NCBI GenBank assembly: GCA_012295275.1
Contig: CM022677.1
Span: forward strand, 27,536,379 to 27,563,878
Reading direction: 5' to 3'
Length of the DNA: 27,500 bases
From: Chrysomallon squamiferum
Lineage: Eukaryota > Mollusca > Gastropoda > Neomphalida > Peltospiridae
Made by a program: the position numbers and the translations under genes. Positions 1 to 21,747 of the stretch are shown here, piece by piece (position 1 is the first letter of the stretch; each line of letters begins with the position of its first letter). The notes under the pieces are model-generated. The model saw only the letters and a list, made by a program, of their open reading frames with translations, ran no database searches and was not told the origin of the DNA.

Positions 1-121
1 TCCACATGCCCCAAAACAATAAAAACACCAACTTGAAAGTATAAAGAATTTCACTGGACAATTTATTTTTCAGAGAGCTGTACCTAGATTTAAAAAAAGA
101 AATTCAGCTAAGTGAACCTAC

Positions 122-9833
<9,712 letters not shown>

Positions 9834-9925
9834 GATTCAGTCTTTGGTGTCTAAGAAATAAATAAATAAATAAATCTATTTTAATTTATCGCAATAAATA
9901 ATGAATAAAAGTATTTATTATTGTA

Positions 9926-9926
<1 letters not shown>

Positions 9927-9964
<38 letters not shown>

Positions 9965-10165
9965 ACAATAAAAATAAATCTTCACTTGAAATCGGACTAC
10001 ACTTAGAATTAAATATAAATAAATCATGTCATTTTCTAACTGGTAATAAAAGTATACATGCAAAGGATACTAATCATTTGTCATTATAATCTGATTAACA
10101 TTTTTATAATTGTTTTAAAGGTTAATAATAATAATAATAATAATAATAATGATGATGATGATAAT
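9927..10165. repeat. (ATT)n and (AAT)n(GAT)n trinucleotide runs in DNAH6 intron 1
   Basis: An ATT run at 9927-9962 and an AAT run ending in GAT units at 10122-10163. The stretch 10170-10530 is AT-rich unique sequence with no other feature seen. Confidence 0.9.
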
Positions 10166-10532
10166 GAATGAATTAATTATATTTAGATAAAACATGAAGA
10201 TTATTCAGCATTTTCACTAACATTAATTATGTATTTTGTGATTCTTTAATTATTTAATAAACTGATATTTTAAAAATTGTATATAATTTATTAATGTTAT
10301 ACAGATTTATTTTTAGAGATATTTTGCTGTATTATTTTTTGTAAATTTTCAAGTGTTTGTTGTTTCAGATGATTACATATTCCATTTAAAACCTATAAAG
10401 TTTATTAACGGCATAACGGCAGAAGTCAAATTTTGGACACTATGACATTGCGATCAACATAAATAAAAATAACAAGGTCGTCTGAATAAACCATTTAATC
10501 GTTAAATAACAAATATACAAATCGTTTCTTAC

Positions 10533-10670
10533 CTTTCTATGTTACTGTATTAAAGATTTTCACTTCTTTAATTAATTTTGTTTAGACAACAGAATCAGTC
10601 ACACATCCTTGCAAAGTATCACCAACAGTCGCCATTTTGGTTACATTCGTAACTTGGCAACGTTACGGAA
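10533..10670 (-). other. DNAH6: Putative non-coding first exon (5' UTR) of DNAH6
   Basis: A good donor (AAAG/GTAAGA, GT at 10531-10532) in minus orientation lies 680 bp upstream of the acceptor of the first coding exon. The preceding sequence is more GC-rich and contains CpGs, unlike the surrounding AT repeats. The upper limit is arbitrary because the start of transcription cannot be read from sequence; it probably lies between 10640 and 10720. A short upstream ORF lies in it (10582-10635). Confidence 0.55.
10582..10635 (-). CDS. Upstream ORF in DNAH6 leader (17 codons)
   Basis: An ATG in a strong initiation context (AAAATGG) opens a 17-codon frame, MATVGDTLQGCVTDSVV, closed by TAA before the splice donor. 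It is relevant only if transcription begins above 10635. The same ATG coincides with a YY1-like motif (AAAATGGCGAC), so the bases may serve as a promoter element instead. No homology is recognised. Confidence 0.3.
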   Translation of the reverse strand: MATVGDTLQGCVTDSVV

Positions 10671-10770
10671 AGAGCCGATTAATGCGAAGATGATTTCGGT
10701 TTTTCCGGAACATTATTGATCGGCTGGTTTTCGTCAGGTTTATAAATAAAACGTAATCTACCGGTATCGT
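10628..10770 (-). promoter_or_regulatory. DNAH6 promoter with X-box-like, ETS-like and YY1-like motifs
   Basis: This is a CpG-containing island in AT-rich surroundings. On the plus strand, GTAACT-T-GGCAAC at 10649-10661 matches the RFX X-box (GTNRCC, short spacer, RGYAAC) at 11 of 12 specified positions. Extra GTTAC half-sites flank it at 10640-10644 and 10662-10666. TTCCGGAA at 10703-10710 is an ETS-type palindrome, and CGCCATTTTGG at 10630-10640 is YY1-like. RFX sites are established regulators of ciliary genes, which fits an axonemal dynein. Confidence 0.55.
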
Positions 10771-10849
10771 AACTTTTTCAGTTTTATGTTATTTTTATGT
10801 CCACATTACTGTTATTTACTTCTACTTCTTATACGAACATAACAACTTC

Positions 10850-10896
<47 letters not shown>

Positions 10897-11176
10897 TGAT
10901 GATGATGATGATTTTTTTATGTTTTTATTTATTTTTTTTTTTTTTTGTAGTAAAATGTTTAAATACATACACCTATACATATACATATATAATTTGTTAA
11001 TTTCTGTTTCATTCTTATCTTGAATTAAATTATTCACACAGAGACAAATACACACACGCACAGACACGAACACGCACATAAACATACAAATATATATTTA
11101 ACTAGTTCATTATTTTCTTTAAGCTGGTCTTGTATGTCTTACTCTGTATACTAATTATTATTGCTGTTGTTATTTG

Positions 11177-11231
<55 letters not shown>

Positions 11232-11306
11232 TGTGTCACTTGCTACTTCCTAACTCAAAATAAAAGAAAATAATATAGACTTTTGGAATTCTGTATTTTT
11301 TTAAAA

Positions 11307-11365
<59 letters not shown>

Positions 11366-12069
11366 ATCATATGACTAAACAAATTATTTATTTGTTTATT
11401 TATTTTTAAATTTTATTAATGAGTCAAGGAAGCACGTGTTTGTATGGTACAAATAATATATGCAGATTTTTTCTCTTTTTTCTTGCATTTGAAATAAAGC
11501 GTATATATTTGTTAGTTTATGTGTGTTTCTGGGTTCGTCCAAATGCATGTGCTTTCGTCTGTGTCTGTGATGAGAGAGAAATTCCGAAGAAACTCATAAA
11601 AAAAGAAACAAACTCGGAAAAAGAAACAACAATTTTATTTATAATAAAAGAGCAAAAACATTTCAAGTTTGTGAAAATATACATATCTGGTGATAAAATA
11701 CAAAGCCCCTCATCACACACATACACATACGCACACACACACACTCCCAAAAACAATGCAGGTACATATGCACATAATTATAATGAATAAAAAGATAACA
11801 AAGCTTGTTTCACACTTACAACCTCACATACACATCCAGATGTACAATCATGTACATTTTAATACTGTCACAGAATATTATCATATACAATATACTTATA
11901 TAGCAACAATTTCTGGTGAATAATCTCTCTCTCAGTCACACAAACCGTACGCAGTTGCTTATTACAATAAATGTAATAACTGAAAGGCTTAATTATATAT
12001 CTTATATTATTTATTTTAAACTGGTAGACTATGTAATTAATTTCATGAAGTATTCAAAATTTGATACAC
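10771..12069. other. Intergenic region between divergent DNAH6 and tropomodulin
   Basis: This holds (AAT)n(GAT)n at 10850-10911, (AAT)n at 11179-11231, (ATT)n at 11305-11364, CA-rich patches near 11040-11080 and 11710-11750, and otherwise AT-rich sequence. Open frames here, including one of 123 codons at 11419-11790, have no recognisable domain and run through CA repeats, so they are not called as genes. Confidence 0.75.
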
Positions 12070-12267
12070 AGACGTAAATTATGAACATTCCGAAGTTTTC
12101 CGATAACGTTGTCGATGTCCTCCGAAAGTTGGCTGCAATAAAAAGTCACCATTAGGTAGATCGGTATTTTATACGTGTTCCGCTAGACAGGGAAGATTTT
12201 GCGTGTCATTTAACAGTCGAGAAGACCAGTCTAGGGCTTAAAGAAGAGGAACAGATAATTGAGAAAG
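12070..12267 (+). promoter_or_regulatory. TMOD: Putative tropomodulin promoter and non-coding first exon (donor at 12268)
   Basis: A stretch with several CpGs stands out from its AT-rich surroundings. It holds a TATA-like AATAAAAAG at 12138-12146 and ends in a good donor, AAAG/GTTAGT (GT at 12268-12269). No ATG occurs from about 12150 to the donor, as expected of a leader exon. The first coding exon of tropomodulin starts with a 14-nt leader after an acceptor at 21746-21747, so an upstream untranslated exon is required. This one is the nearest to the DNAH6 promoter; islands at about 14030-14165 and 19500-19841 are alternatives. Confidence 0.45.
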
Positions 12268-14029
12268 GTTAGTTTGTTGTTTTGTATATTTTTTGCGTTA
12301 ATATGGTTCATTTAGAGTTGATTTGTTGAATCATGCTTTATTTTAACCATGTATGTTGTCTCTATATATTATATATCATTATTGCATTTCTAAATGATTG
12401 CCCATATATGGTCAATGCCCTTCGTTCAAAAGTAGCTATTCTGTCTATTCAAAGGATATTCAATGGACATTATAATCATAATGTGCAAAAATATGTCAGC
12501 TGTAAGACTATCGGATAGGCTGTAAGTAAAGATCTGTTATTAAATATCATGTCAATTTTTATATCAATCTAATATATGTGTAAAACGTAACAATCGTTAC
12601 ATTGTTGTGTGGTTTAGACTTGGTCACAATAATGAATAAATGAATATCAGAATAATCACCATGCATAATTGTATAAATATAAATAATGAGTTGCCAGATT
12701 GGTGTAATAAAAGAATATTATAAAGATACTGAGTAGAGATAATCTTCTAACTATAGTCATTACTTTATATACATGTATTTACATATGTATATAAAATATA
12801 TTATATATACTAATTAAATTTGATTTATATCTGAATGTTTGTAGCTGCAGTAATTTTTTCTGTTTGTGAGACTAAATTTTAAGAGAAAAGGGAGAAATAT
12901 TTCAATGGAATGTACGTTATTTTGTGTCAAAAATTCAAAATCTAAAAGTTTATAAATATTCCTTATATTGTTGATGTTAATCCAAGTTTCTCTTCCTAGT
13001 TTTTTCTTTCTTCCATCTGTGACTTCTGTCTTCCAATTCATCGTCTTTGAAAATAAATACAATAAAATCATTTTTATTAAACAAATAAGAAAGAAATTAA
13101 CTTCTGTATGAGAAAGAGAGAGAGAACATTAAAATAAAATGTACACATGCTTGCTAGCACTTTTTCATTTAAAGAATCTTTGCCTTAAAACACAATACAT
13201 CTATTAAATCATCCAGAATCATAATTTCTCACACAGAGCTGTAGAGGAAGATAAAATGCATATGCATATTTTTTTTCAATAATTAATTCTCTTTTTAAAT
13301 CTTGTTTCATTACAGTTAAAATATCTTTAACTGCTATATGTTTTCACTGTATTCTCATTTATGTAATTACCAGTAATCAAAAATCCCTGAAACAAACATG
13401 AGTGGTTTGAAAGTAAAATTGAAACCTGAAAGATCACAATATTAATCCTTCTGTGGTGCCCGTTGAGGCCCCCACCCCATTTCTGATAGTACTGAAAGTT
13501 TGGTTAAACAAAATTCAGAATAAAGAAAATACTGTTTCTCTTTATATTCTTTTTGATGGTTATATTATAGAAGAAATACATTTCAAAATTAATAATTACA
13601 TTGTGATTATTGTTGTTATTATTATTATTTTGAATTCACATACTTTTATTTATTTATTTATAATATTAATGTGGTAATCTGTTATAATTATAATGTATTA
13701 CAAAAAATATTTATTATTATTTTTTTTACTGAATATTTATTTATTTTATGATGATAATAGTATTAACACTAATGATGACAGATGTTCCAGACTGATCTGA
13801 CATTTCCTGTTTTTTTTACATCTAACCTAATCTGGTAATGTAATAATAATTGCAATCAATGAATCATATCTTCCTGTATATATATATACATATTACAGAG
13901 AGAGTGAGAGAGAAGGATATGTGTATGTATAAAATTAAAACTCTTCAAATCACAGCAGACAAAACCCCATTCAGTATTCAGTTTACATACAGGACATGAA
14001 ATGACAAATATTTACATAATTAATTACCG

Positions 14030-14165
14030 ACTGGCTAGAAAAACGAGTTAAGTCACTGCCAGTCCTGTGTTTACGCAGAGAAACGTTTACAGTGAGTAAA
14101 CACAGAGTTAAGTTAACTTTAGCCACGAAAAGGAAGTGGTGTTCAGGTAGCTTGGTGCTGACCAA
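14030..14165. promoter_or_regulatory. GC-richer island with three forkhead-type motifs and a splice donor
   Basis: The sequence is distinctly less AT-rich than its flanks and contains CpGs. TGTTTAC (14068-14074), GTTTAC (14085-14090) and GTAAACA (14096-14102) are forkhead core motifs in both orientations within 35 bp. They are followed by GTTAAGTTAAC-like sequence and a plus-strand donor-like CAACAG/GTAGGA near 14168. It may be an enhancer or an alternative tropomodulin first exon. Confidence 0.35.
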
Positions 14166-14603
14166 CAGGTAGGAAGTGAGTTTTAGCTGGACATCTTAAA
14201 CTGGACATCTTGAACTGTGAAAGTTTTAAGTTTGTTTTGGTCTTTGAGTGAAGACTTTTACAACAGATGGTGTTTAGTGTAGTGAAGTGTTTGTGTTTTA
14301 AGGTGGTTTTTTTATTTTACAGAGCAGTTTAATATTGTTTTTGAAGTTGAAATATGTTCATACAGTTTGTATTGTAAGTTAGTACATTTAAAAAGAAAAA
14401 AATAGTTTTAAGTTAGAATTTAAAATGACAGTTATGAAGTAGTGTTGGTGTTTGTTTCTAGATATCAAATGTAGAAGGAATTTGCTAGTAATGTTTACTT
14501 AAAATACGTTTATAAATTTTAGAGTCATTTTTGAATTTATTACCTTTTTCAGTTTTTGATTGTTTCATTATTGTCATTTATTTATTTATTTATTTATTTA
14601 TTT

Positions 14604-14896
14604 CAAGGGTCTGAAACATGTGGCCCACAGACTAATTGTATGTGGCCCCTGATCACCCCATTGTTTGCATGTTGTTCTGTCGTTGCCACAGAACTTGCCA
14701 TATTCCAGAAAACGAGATCTAATATTCAGTAAAATGTTTGATGTATCACATTTGTTTACTTATCAGCTTTGCTGTGTAGCTCCTGAATTATGTAACACCC
14801 ACCCCCACCCATTCCACACCCTTGTTCTAGGCTCCCTGGACCTCTTCTCAAGTGCTACATAAAACTCCTTTTCTTTCCTTAAGTTTGAGATCCCTG
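14604..14896. mobile_element. hAT-like MITE (non-autonomous DNA transposon), 293 bp
   Basis: It begins CAAGGGTCTGAAACATGTGG and ends AAGTTTGAGATCCCTG; the reverse complement of the end (CAGGGATCTCAAACTT) aligns with the start as an imperfect terminal inverted repeat. CAGGGGTCTCAAAC-type ends with an adjoining GTGGCCC are typical of hAT-derived elements. Both sides carry ATTTATTT, compatible with an 8-bp target duplication, though the insertion is in an ATTT repeat so this is weak. The interior has no transposase. Confidence 0.6.
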
Positions 14897-15252
14897 ATTT
14901 ATTTATTTTTTACTTATTATGTGGATAGATACTGACTGCAAGAAATTAGCACTGTTAAAGTAAATATTTACCTAATTATTTTCATTTTTACCATTCAGAT
15001 GATTTACACAGCCCAAACAATGATTTTTTTTATATGGTTATATTTCTTTTATTCTTTCTGCATTATTTTAGTAGATGTTAAAGTACAAGACCATTTATCT
15101 CTGACTTCCAGAAAAACAAAAAAAACAGGCTTATTTTTAAGTTTATTTTTATTATTCCTTTGTCGAATACCATCTTTGTTTGTTTATTAATTTGTTTCAT
15201 TATTTATCTTTTTTTCATTCTTTATCTTTTTCATTGGTCATTATATATTTTT

Positions 15253-15256
<4 letters not shown>

Positions 15257-15304
<48 letters not shown>
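15257..15304. repeat. (AT)n microsatellite
   Basis: Pure alternating TA of about 48 bp. The surrounding 14897-16280 is AT-rich with no gene seen. Confidence 0.96.
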
Positions 15305-15305
<1 letters not shown>

Positions 15306-16304
15306 TTCATCCAGAAAACCATAAAATTCACAAACCCTGATCTCATGCGGACCTCAAACTGCCATATAAATGGTCTGCTACTTGAATATTCTACAGCTAC
15401 ATGTCATTTATTTCATTACTGTTAGAATACTAAGAGATATATAAGATATTTCACACTCTGTTTTTTAGCAGGACTCTGTCAGTGAAAAAATATTTTAAGA
15501 TTTTCTTCCTTCTGTTAAGAATTTAAAAAAAGATAATGAAATTCGAAAAAATTGTTTTTAAAATTTATTTTATGTTTTACTTTACTGGACTATTCTTTAC
15601 TTTACTTTACTTTATTTTGGATTCTTATACTTTTTTTGTAGTAAATGTGCTTATGTATATATTTTTTGGATGGTATTTCTAGACCGACCTAATATATCTT
15701 AATTATTGGTAAATGTTTTAATTAATCAACATTATATCACTAAATTATTAATGTCTTTTATAGAGAATAACATAAATATGTCTGATATTTTTCTGTGATT
15801 AATATTTCTAAAATGTATAATGATAATAAATTAAATATGATTAATATATGAGTGTGTTATTTACAGACAGAAATTGGAAGTTAGCAGAGATAGAGGAAAA
15901 GAGAAATATATTCATATAGAAGAAAAAATAATCAAGAAAAATTCAGAATTATTTATCTTTTATATAAATAAAACATATTTTTTAAGGAAGACAGTTATTA
16001 GAAATACTTTAATAATTTAACCTACTGCCATAACACATACAAGAAAAAGAAAAAAAAATGAAATAAATAAATAAATAATAAAGCAATGTGAAACAAAAAT
16101 ATTTAATTCTCTGTTCACAGTCTCTTGATTTTCTTTAATAATAATAAAAAAAAAAAAAAAAATTAAATATATTCACCTGTATCCTGCTCATTTACTCATT
16201 CTTCTAAAAATATCATTTTAAAATAAATTATAATTACCCAGTGAATTAAAAATAACAACTATATTAAAACTCACCTCTTTCCATGTATAGGATAGACTAG
16301 ATAA

Positions 16305-16395
16305 TGCAGACAGTTATAAAGATGTGGACACTTATGTAAAGAGTAGACAATTATGTAAAAATGTAGACAGTTACATAAAGATGTAGACAGTGGCA
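16305..16395. repeat. Short tandem repeat, ~20-24 bp unit, 4-5 copies
   Basis: Variants of GTAGACAGTTATGTAAAGAT recur across this segment. Confidence 0.75.
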
Positions 16396-17250
16396 TACAA
16401 ACAGGTTGAGCGTTGTAATATATATGGCTATAAGTACTTTTACGTGATGTGTGTTCTTTTCGACACTGATGAAGTTTCATTCTGGCAAGCATCCCATGTA
16501 AAGCTTTGGCTACAGTTTAACCACAATATACAGACATTACAAGTCATGTACTGGTCTGGAACAAAAGATCATAACTATTTTTATTACTGAAACCCAAAGA
16601 CATTACTTAGATATTTGTACATATTTTTTTTTTAAAAGTGAAATTCAAAAATAATATTTAAATATTTGTTCATGGATTTTTTTCAGCCATAAATGTGCTG
16701 TTTTGTTAACATTTCACAATATGTGTGTGTTTCAGTGTGTATGTGTGTGTTTCAGTCATTTGTGAAATGAAATTTTGATTTTTAATTCTGAAACTGAAGG
16801 AAGAAAACTTGAAATATTTCAAGAATGATAACTTCCTTTCTCATAGAAGTCTTATTAAAGAGCATATGTATTTTTTTTTTGAATAAACCCATGAGAAATC
16901 ACTTGATAGAAAGCATTTTTCTGATCTGAAATTTTGAAATTGTAAGAACACTTAGAAAGGAATTGTTTGTAGTAAGTCAAAGCTGTTGAATAGAGTCAAA
17001 CCATAATATCTGAATGTCAAAACTAAATAACGTTTGGTATAACTAATTTCTGTTAGAAAAATCTATAGACTATTTTCTATCATCAGACATTTTAATAGTC
17101 TATTATATAGTTTCTTAGATGACTGAGTAATGAATCATAAATGGTGAGACTGACTCAAAACAAACCAGAAAGTAAAAGTTTGTTTTGTGTAATAATATCA
17201 CCAGAAGAAAAAGAAATCACTGTATAACTGTTTATCATCAGCCATTTTAT

Positions 17251-17311
17251 TATCTCTCTCTCTCTCTCTCTCTCTGTCACTCTCTCACCCTCTCTCTCTC
17301 TCTATATATAT
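17251..17311. repeat. (CT)n and (TA)n microsatellites
   Basis: CT dinucleotides with short interruptions, then TA, inserted between copies of the 170-bp family. Confidence 0.92.
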
Positions 17312-17639
17312 AATATAAGAACATTTACTAAAAATGTAAGAGCTGTTGATTACAAAATAACTAGAATATAGTCAAAGTAAAGTTGTTTTTTCTTTAATTT
17401 TAAATTTATTATTATTATTATTATTATTATTAATAAATTTCCATACCTATTTGAAATCATGAGATAATTTTCTAACATTAACACATCTGATTAGTCTGTT
17501 ATATATAAAGTCCCAAGAACACTTTGTATGACTTAAACATGGTGATAACATTAACACCACAATATTAAAAGCAAGTTTATTTTGTTTAACAAACTCCAGT
17601 CCTGTTAGAAATCACTGGATCTTTTCAAACATCAGCTAT

Positions 17640-17740
17640 TTGAATAGTCTGTTACATAATATTTGAATAGTCTGTTACATAATATTCAAATAGTCTGTTA
17701 CATAATATTTAAATAGTCTGTTAAATAATATTTGAATAAT
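17640..17740. repeat. 23-bp minisatellite, 4 copies
   Basis: Unit GAATAGTCTGTTACATAATA plus TTT; TAGTCTG recurs at 17645, 17668, 17691 and 17714. It is an amplification inside one copy of the 170-bp family. Confidence 0.93.
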
Positions 17741-18210
17741 ATTGTAAGAACTTGTAATAAAGAAAAGTGGGTAAGAAAACCACGATTTTGAATTGAAAAG
17801 GGTCTGAAGCAGAATATTTATGTTTTAAAAGTAAGTTTAGTTTATTTAACATTCTCATTATAAAATCACTGGATAATTTTCTTGTTGCAACAAGTTATCA
17901 TTCTGATACAAGATGTTGAAGAACATTAACTAAAGGATTTTTTGGTAGACAATCAGATCTGTTCTTTACAAGCTACAAGTCTGTACTGCTGATTTTGTTC
18001 TAGATTCATGATGTATTGGGTTACTGTACCTTGTTGTGTTTCTGTTAATATCGGATGCACTGTAGTGTGAACAGAAAGGGTTTAACATATGTTAGTGAAA
18101 CAGGATAATCTTTATGACTTGATGAGCACACCAAAAAAATAACTTCATAACTGTGTGTATATACACACATACAGGTGCCTAGACTTTCTGTCTTACTAGT
18201 TTATAATATA

Positions 18211-19100
<890 letters not shown>

Positions 19101-19124
19101 AAATAATAAAAAAAAGTTTTATAT

Positions 19125-19510
19125 TCTCCAGACAAAAAAACATAGTAAAGGATTTTTGGTAGGAAAACAAAGCTGATTGAAAGAAATCAAACCAGAATAT
19201 TTTTATATTAGAAGTAAGTTTATTTTGTTTAATAAACCCTAACCCAATTAAAAAATCACAGAATACTTTTCTGTCTTGAGATAGTTTATATAATATTCAA
19301 AGAACACTTTATAAGATATTGTTTGTAGGAAATCAAAGCTTACGAATACAGAATAGAGTCAAACAAGAATATTTATATATTAAATGCAAGTTTATTTCAT
19401 CAAAAATAAAAAGATTACTGGATAACTTTCTATCTTCAGATAGTGTGTTATATTACATAACATTCCAAGAAAACATACTAAGAGATATGTTTTGTAGGAA
19501 ACGAAAATAG
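19125..19510. repeat. Degenerate ~170-bp repeat family, block 2
   Basis: At least two clear copies of the family seen at 16840-17960; the AAGTTTATTT anchors at 19216 and 19388 are 172 bp apart. A third partial copy begins about 19466. Confidence 0.75.
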
Positions 19511-19796
19511 ACTGCGTAAAGTCTAGGTTAAGCTCACTGCCTGAAGTCTAGGTGAAAGAGACTGGGTAAAGTCTAGGTATAACCTTCACAGCATCAGGCA
19601 GAATTGCTGTTGTTTTCTGAAACTGTGTTTAACCTGTGAAAGTCTGCCAACATCATAAAACTTATTTTTGTTTAAAAAAAAGGAAAAAAATAACAACAAC
19701 TGGTTGAAAATCTTCACAGTGGTTGTATTGTGTAATTGAAAAGTGAAGAAAGTGGATGGTTAATTAAAATAGTTCTTACTGGTTGGATTTGTTTTT

Positions 19797-20046
19797 TTTA
19801 ATTAATTAATTAATTAATTAAAGTACCTGGCATCATGGCAGGTAGGTGATGATTGTGGGTTTTTTTTTTGAATTTTGTTTTTTGTTTTGTTTGTTTGTGT
19901 AAAGTTTTATAAAAATTATAATTTTGTAAACATTTAAATTTCTGTCTTTTTGAAAATGAAATGATTTATGTTATTATTATTTTTTATATATTTATTTAAT
20001 TAATTAATTAATTTATTTATATTATTGTTTTTACTGTTGTTGTAAC

Positions 20047-20096
<50 letters not shown>

Positions 20097-20160
20097 ACTC
20101 ATTACTACTTCTGCTACTACTACCACCACTACTACAACCACTACTACAACTATTTGTATA
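19797..20160. repeat. (AATT)n, AT-rich and (ATT)n(ACT)n runs
   Basis: AATT units at 19797-19821, TTAA/TTTA units near 19990-20020, then (ATT)n at 20050-20094 passing into imperfect ACT/ACC units. An ATGGCAG/GTAGGT donor candidate sits at 19835-19847. Confidence 0.88.
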
Positions 20161-20519
20161 GTCTGGAATTTCTAAAAAAAAAAAAAATTAATATTTTTTT
20201 TATTCTTTATTATTTTGCCTCTTACATCAGTGAATTCAGTTCAATTCACTTTAAGAAAGAGTTACACATAACTACATTCAGTGTTTATATATTTACATCT
20301 TCTTGATACTAAATGTAACCAGATAGAAATCATACGCTATGCTGAACACAGGTTCATGTGTTCTGGATTACCAGGTTATATAAATATAAATGTGTGATAT
20401 TACTGCATATGTAGATAATAGCGAAATGAGGAATGTGTGTGTCGTCTGTATGTCTGTTGATTAGATATGAAAGTTGGTTTAGTTCTGTGAGGATAGGTTT
20501 GGTGAAAATATGAAGTAAT

Positions 20520-20880
20520 ATATGAGTGTGTATGTGTGTATACATAGACATACATACACACATAACACATAACACATAACATACATATACACATACACAC
20601 ATACACATACATACGTACATATATACGTATATATGTGTGTGTGTGTGTATGTGTGTGTGTGTGTGTATATATATATATGTGTGGGTGTATGAGAGTGTAT
20701 ATTTGTATATGTGTGTGGGTGTGTGACTTTCTCTGAGTCATTAAAGAAATTTAAGTGGAGTTGGGTGTGAAAGAATATTTATAAATGCAGAATATAAATG
20801 TGGCTTTAAGCAAATGAAATGACTTGTAAAGATATGTGTGTATGTTAGACATTTTATCTACATTTGATACAGGTCATGTC

Positions 20881-20929
<49 letters not shown>

Positions 20930-20930
20930 G
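20520..20930. repeat. (GT)n, (AC)n, (AT)n and ACATA repeats
   Basis: CA/TA-rich sequence at 20520-20630, GT and AT runs at 20631-20690, and a pure GT run of ~44 bp at 20883-20926. Confidence 0.92.
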
Positions 20931-21059
20931 ATAGATTCTTTGAAACCATGTTTATTTATTTGCTTGCTTTGTCATTCATTCATTCTCTTGTCTGTCCATT
21001 CATCTATTTGTTTGTGTATTCCCAGGTTCTTTTCATTATTTCATTTATTTATCTCCTTA

Positions 21060-21236
21060 TTTATTAACTAGCTTATTTATTTTATTTATTTATTTTATTT
21101 ATTTTATTTATTTTATTTATTTATTTATTTATTTATCTGTTTACTTATTTATTAATCAGTTAGTTAGTTAGTTAGTTATCTGTTTATTTATTTATTTATT
21201 TACTGTCTGTTTATTTATTTATTTATATATATATAT

Positions 21237-21271
<35 letters not shown>

Positions 21272-21536
21272 CACATTTATTTATTTATTTTATTTATGTG
21301 TTTATTTTGTTTTCTTATCAGTTTAATTTAATTTATTATTACTTTTTTTCTGGTTATTTTATTATATTTTAGATTTATTTATTGATTAATTATTTGTATG
21401 TATATGTTCTCTTATTAATTAATAATTTATTTATTTATTGATTAATCAGTTAGTTAGTTATTTATCTGTTTATTTATTTATTTATTTATTTATTTATCTG
21501 TTTACTTATTTATTAATCAGTTAGTTATTTATCTGT

Positions 21537-21567
<31 letters not shown>

Positions 21568-21735
21568 TCTGTTTATTTATTTATCTATCTATTTATTTAT
21601 ATATTTATTGATTTATTTATTTGTTTATACATTTATTTAATTATTTATTTACCTGTTTATTTATCTGTTTATTTATTTATCTATTTATTTATTTGTTTTT
21701 TTTTTTTTGTTTATTTGTTTATTTATCTATCTGTT
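21060..21735. repeat. (TTTA)n array, about 680 bp, with higher-order structure
   Basis: Almost continuous ATTT tetranucleotides with CTGT and TTAG variants; blocks reading TTATTAATCAGTTAGTTA then TCTGTTTATTTATTT recur near 21150, 21445 and 21510. It ends at the acceptor of the first coding exon of tropomodulin. Confidence 0.95.
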
Positions 21736-21747
21736 CATTTGTTTCAG

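Larger units (their letters stand above)
16840..17960. repeat. Degenerate ~170-bp repeat family, block 1
   Basis: Diverged copies share landmarks in the same order: AAGAACACTT; GTTTGTAG(G)AAATCAAAGCT; AGTCAAACCA(G)AATAT; AAGTTTATTTTGTTTAA; GAAATCACTGGATAA; CTATCATCAGA. Anchors fall near 17177, 17380, 17573 and 17833, with spacing lengthened by embedded CT, ATT and 23-bp repeats. Confidence 0.65.

Noticed and set aside
11419-11790. 123-codon plus-strand frame between the two genes
   Set aside because: No recognisable domain, hydrophobic AT-driven composition, ends in translated CA repeats, and no splice or promoter context.
12814-13071. 85-codon minus-strand frame in tropomodulin intron 1
   Set aside because: AT-rich composition, no family match and no repeat support; could not be distinguished from chance.
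14665-14862. 65-codon frame inside the MITE
   Set aside because: It lies within the non-autonomous element and resembles no transposase.
17881-17894. Perfect palindrome CTTGTTGCAACAAG
   Set aside because: A 14-bp palindrome in 27.5 kb with no further context; it looks a little like paired X-box half-sites but has no spacer and no nearby promoter.
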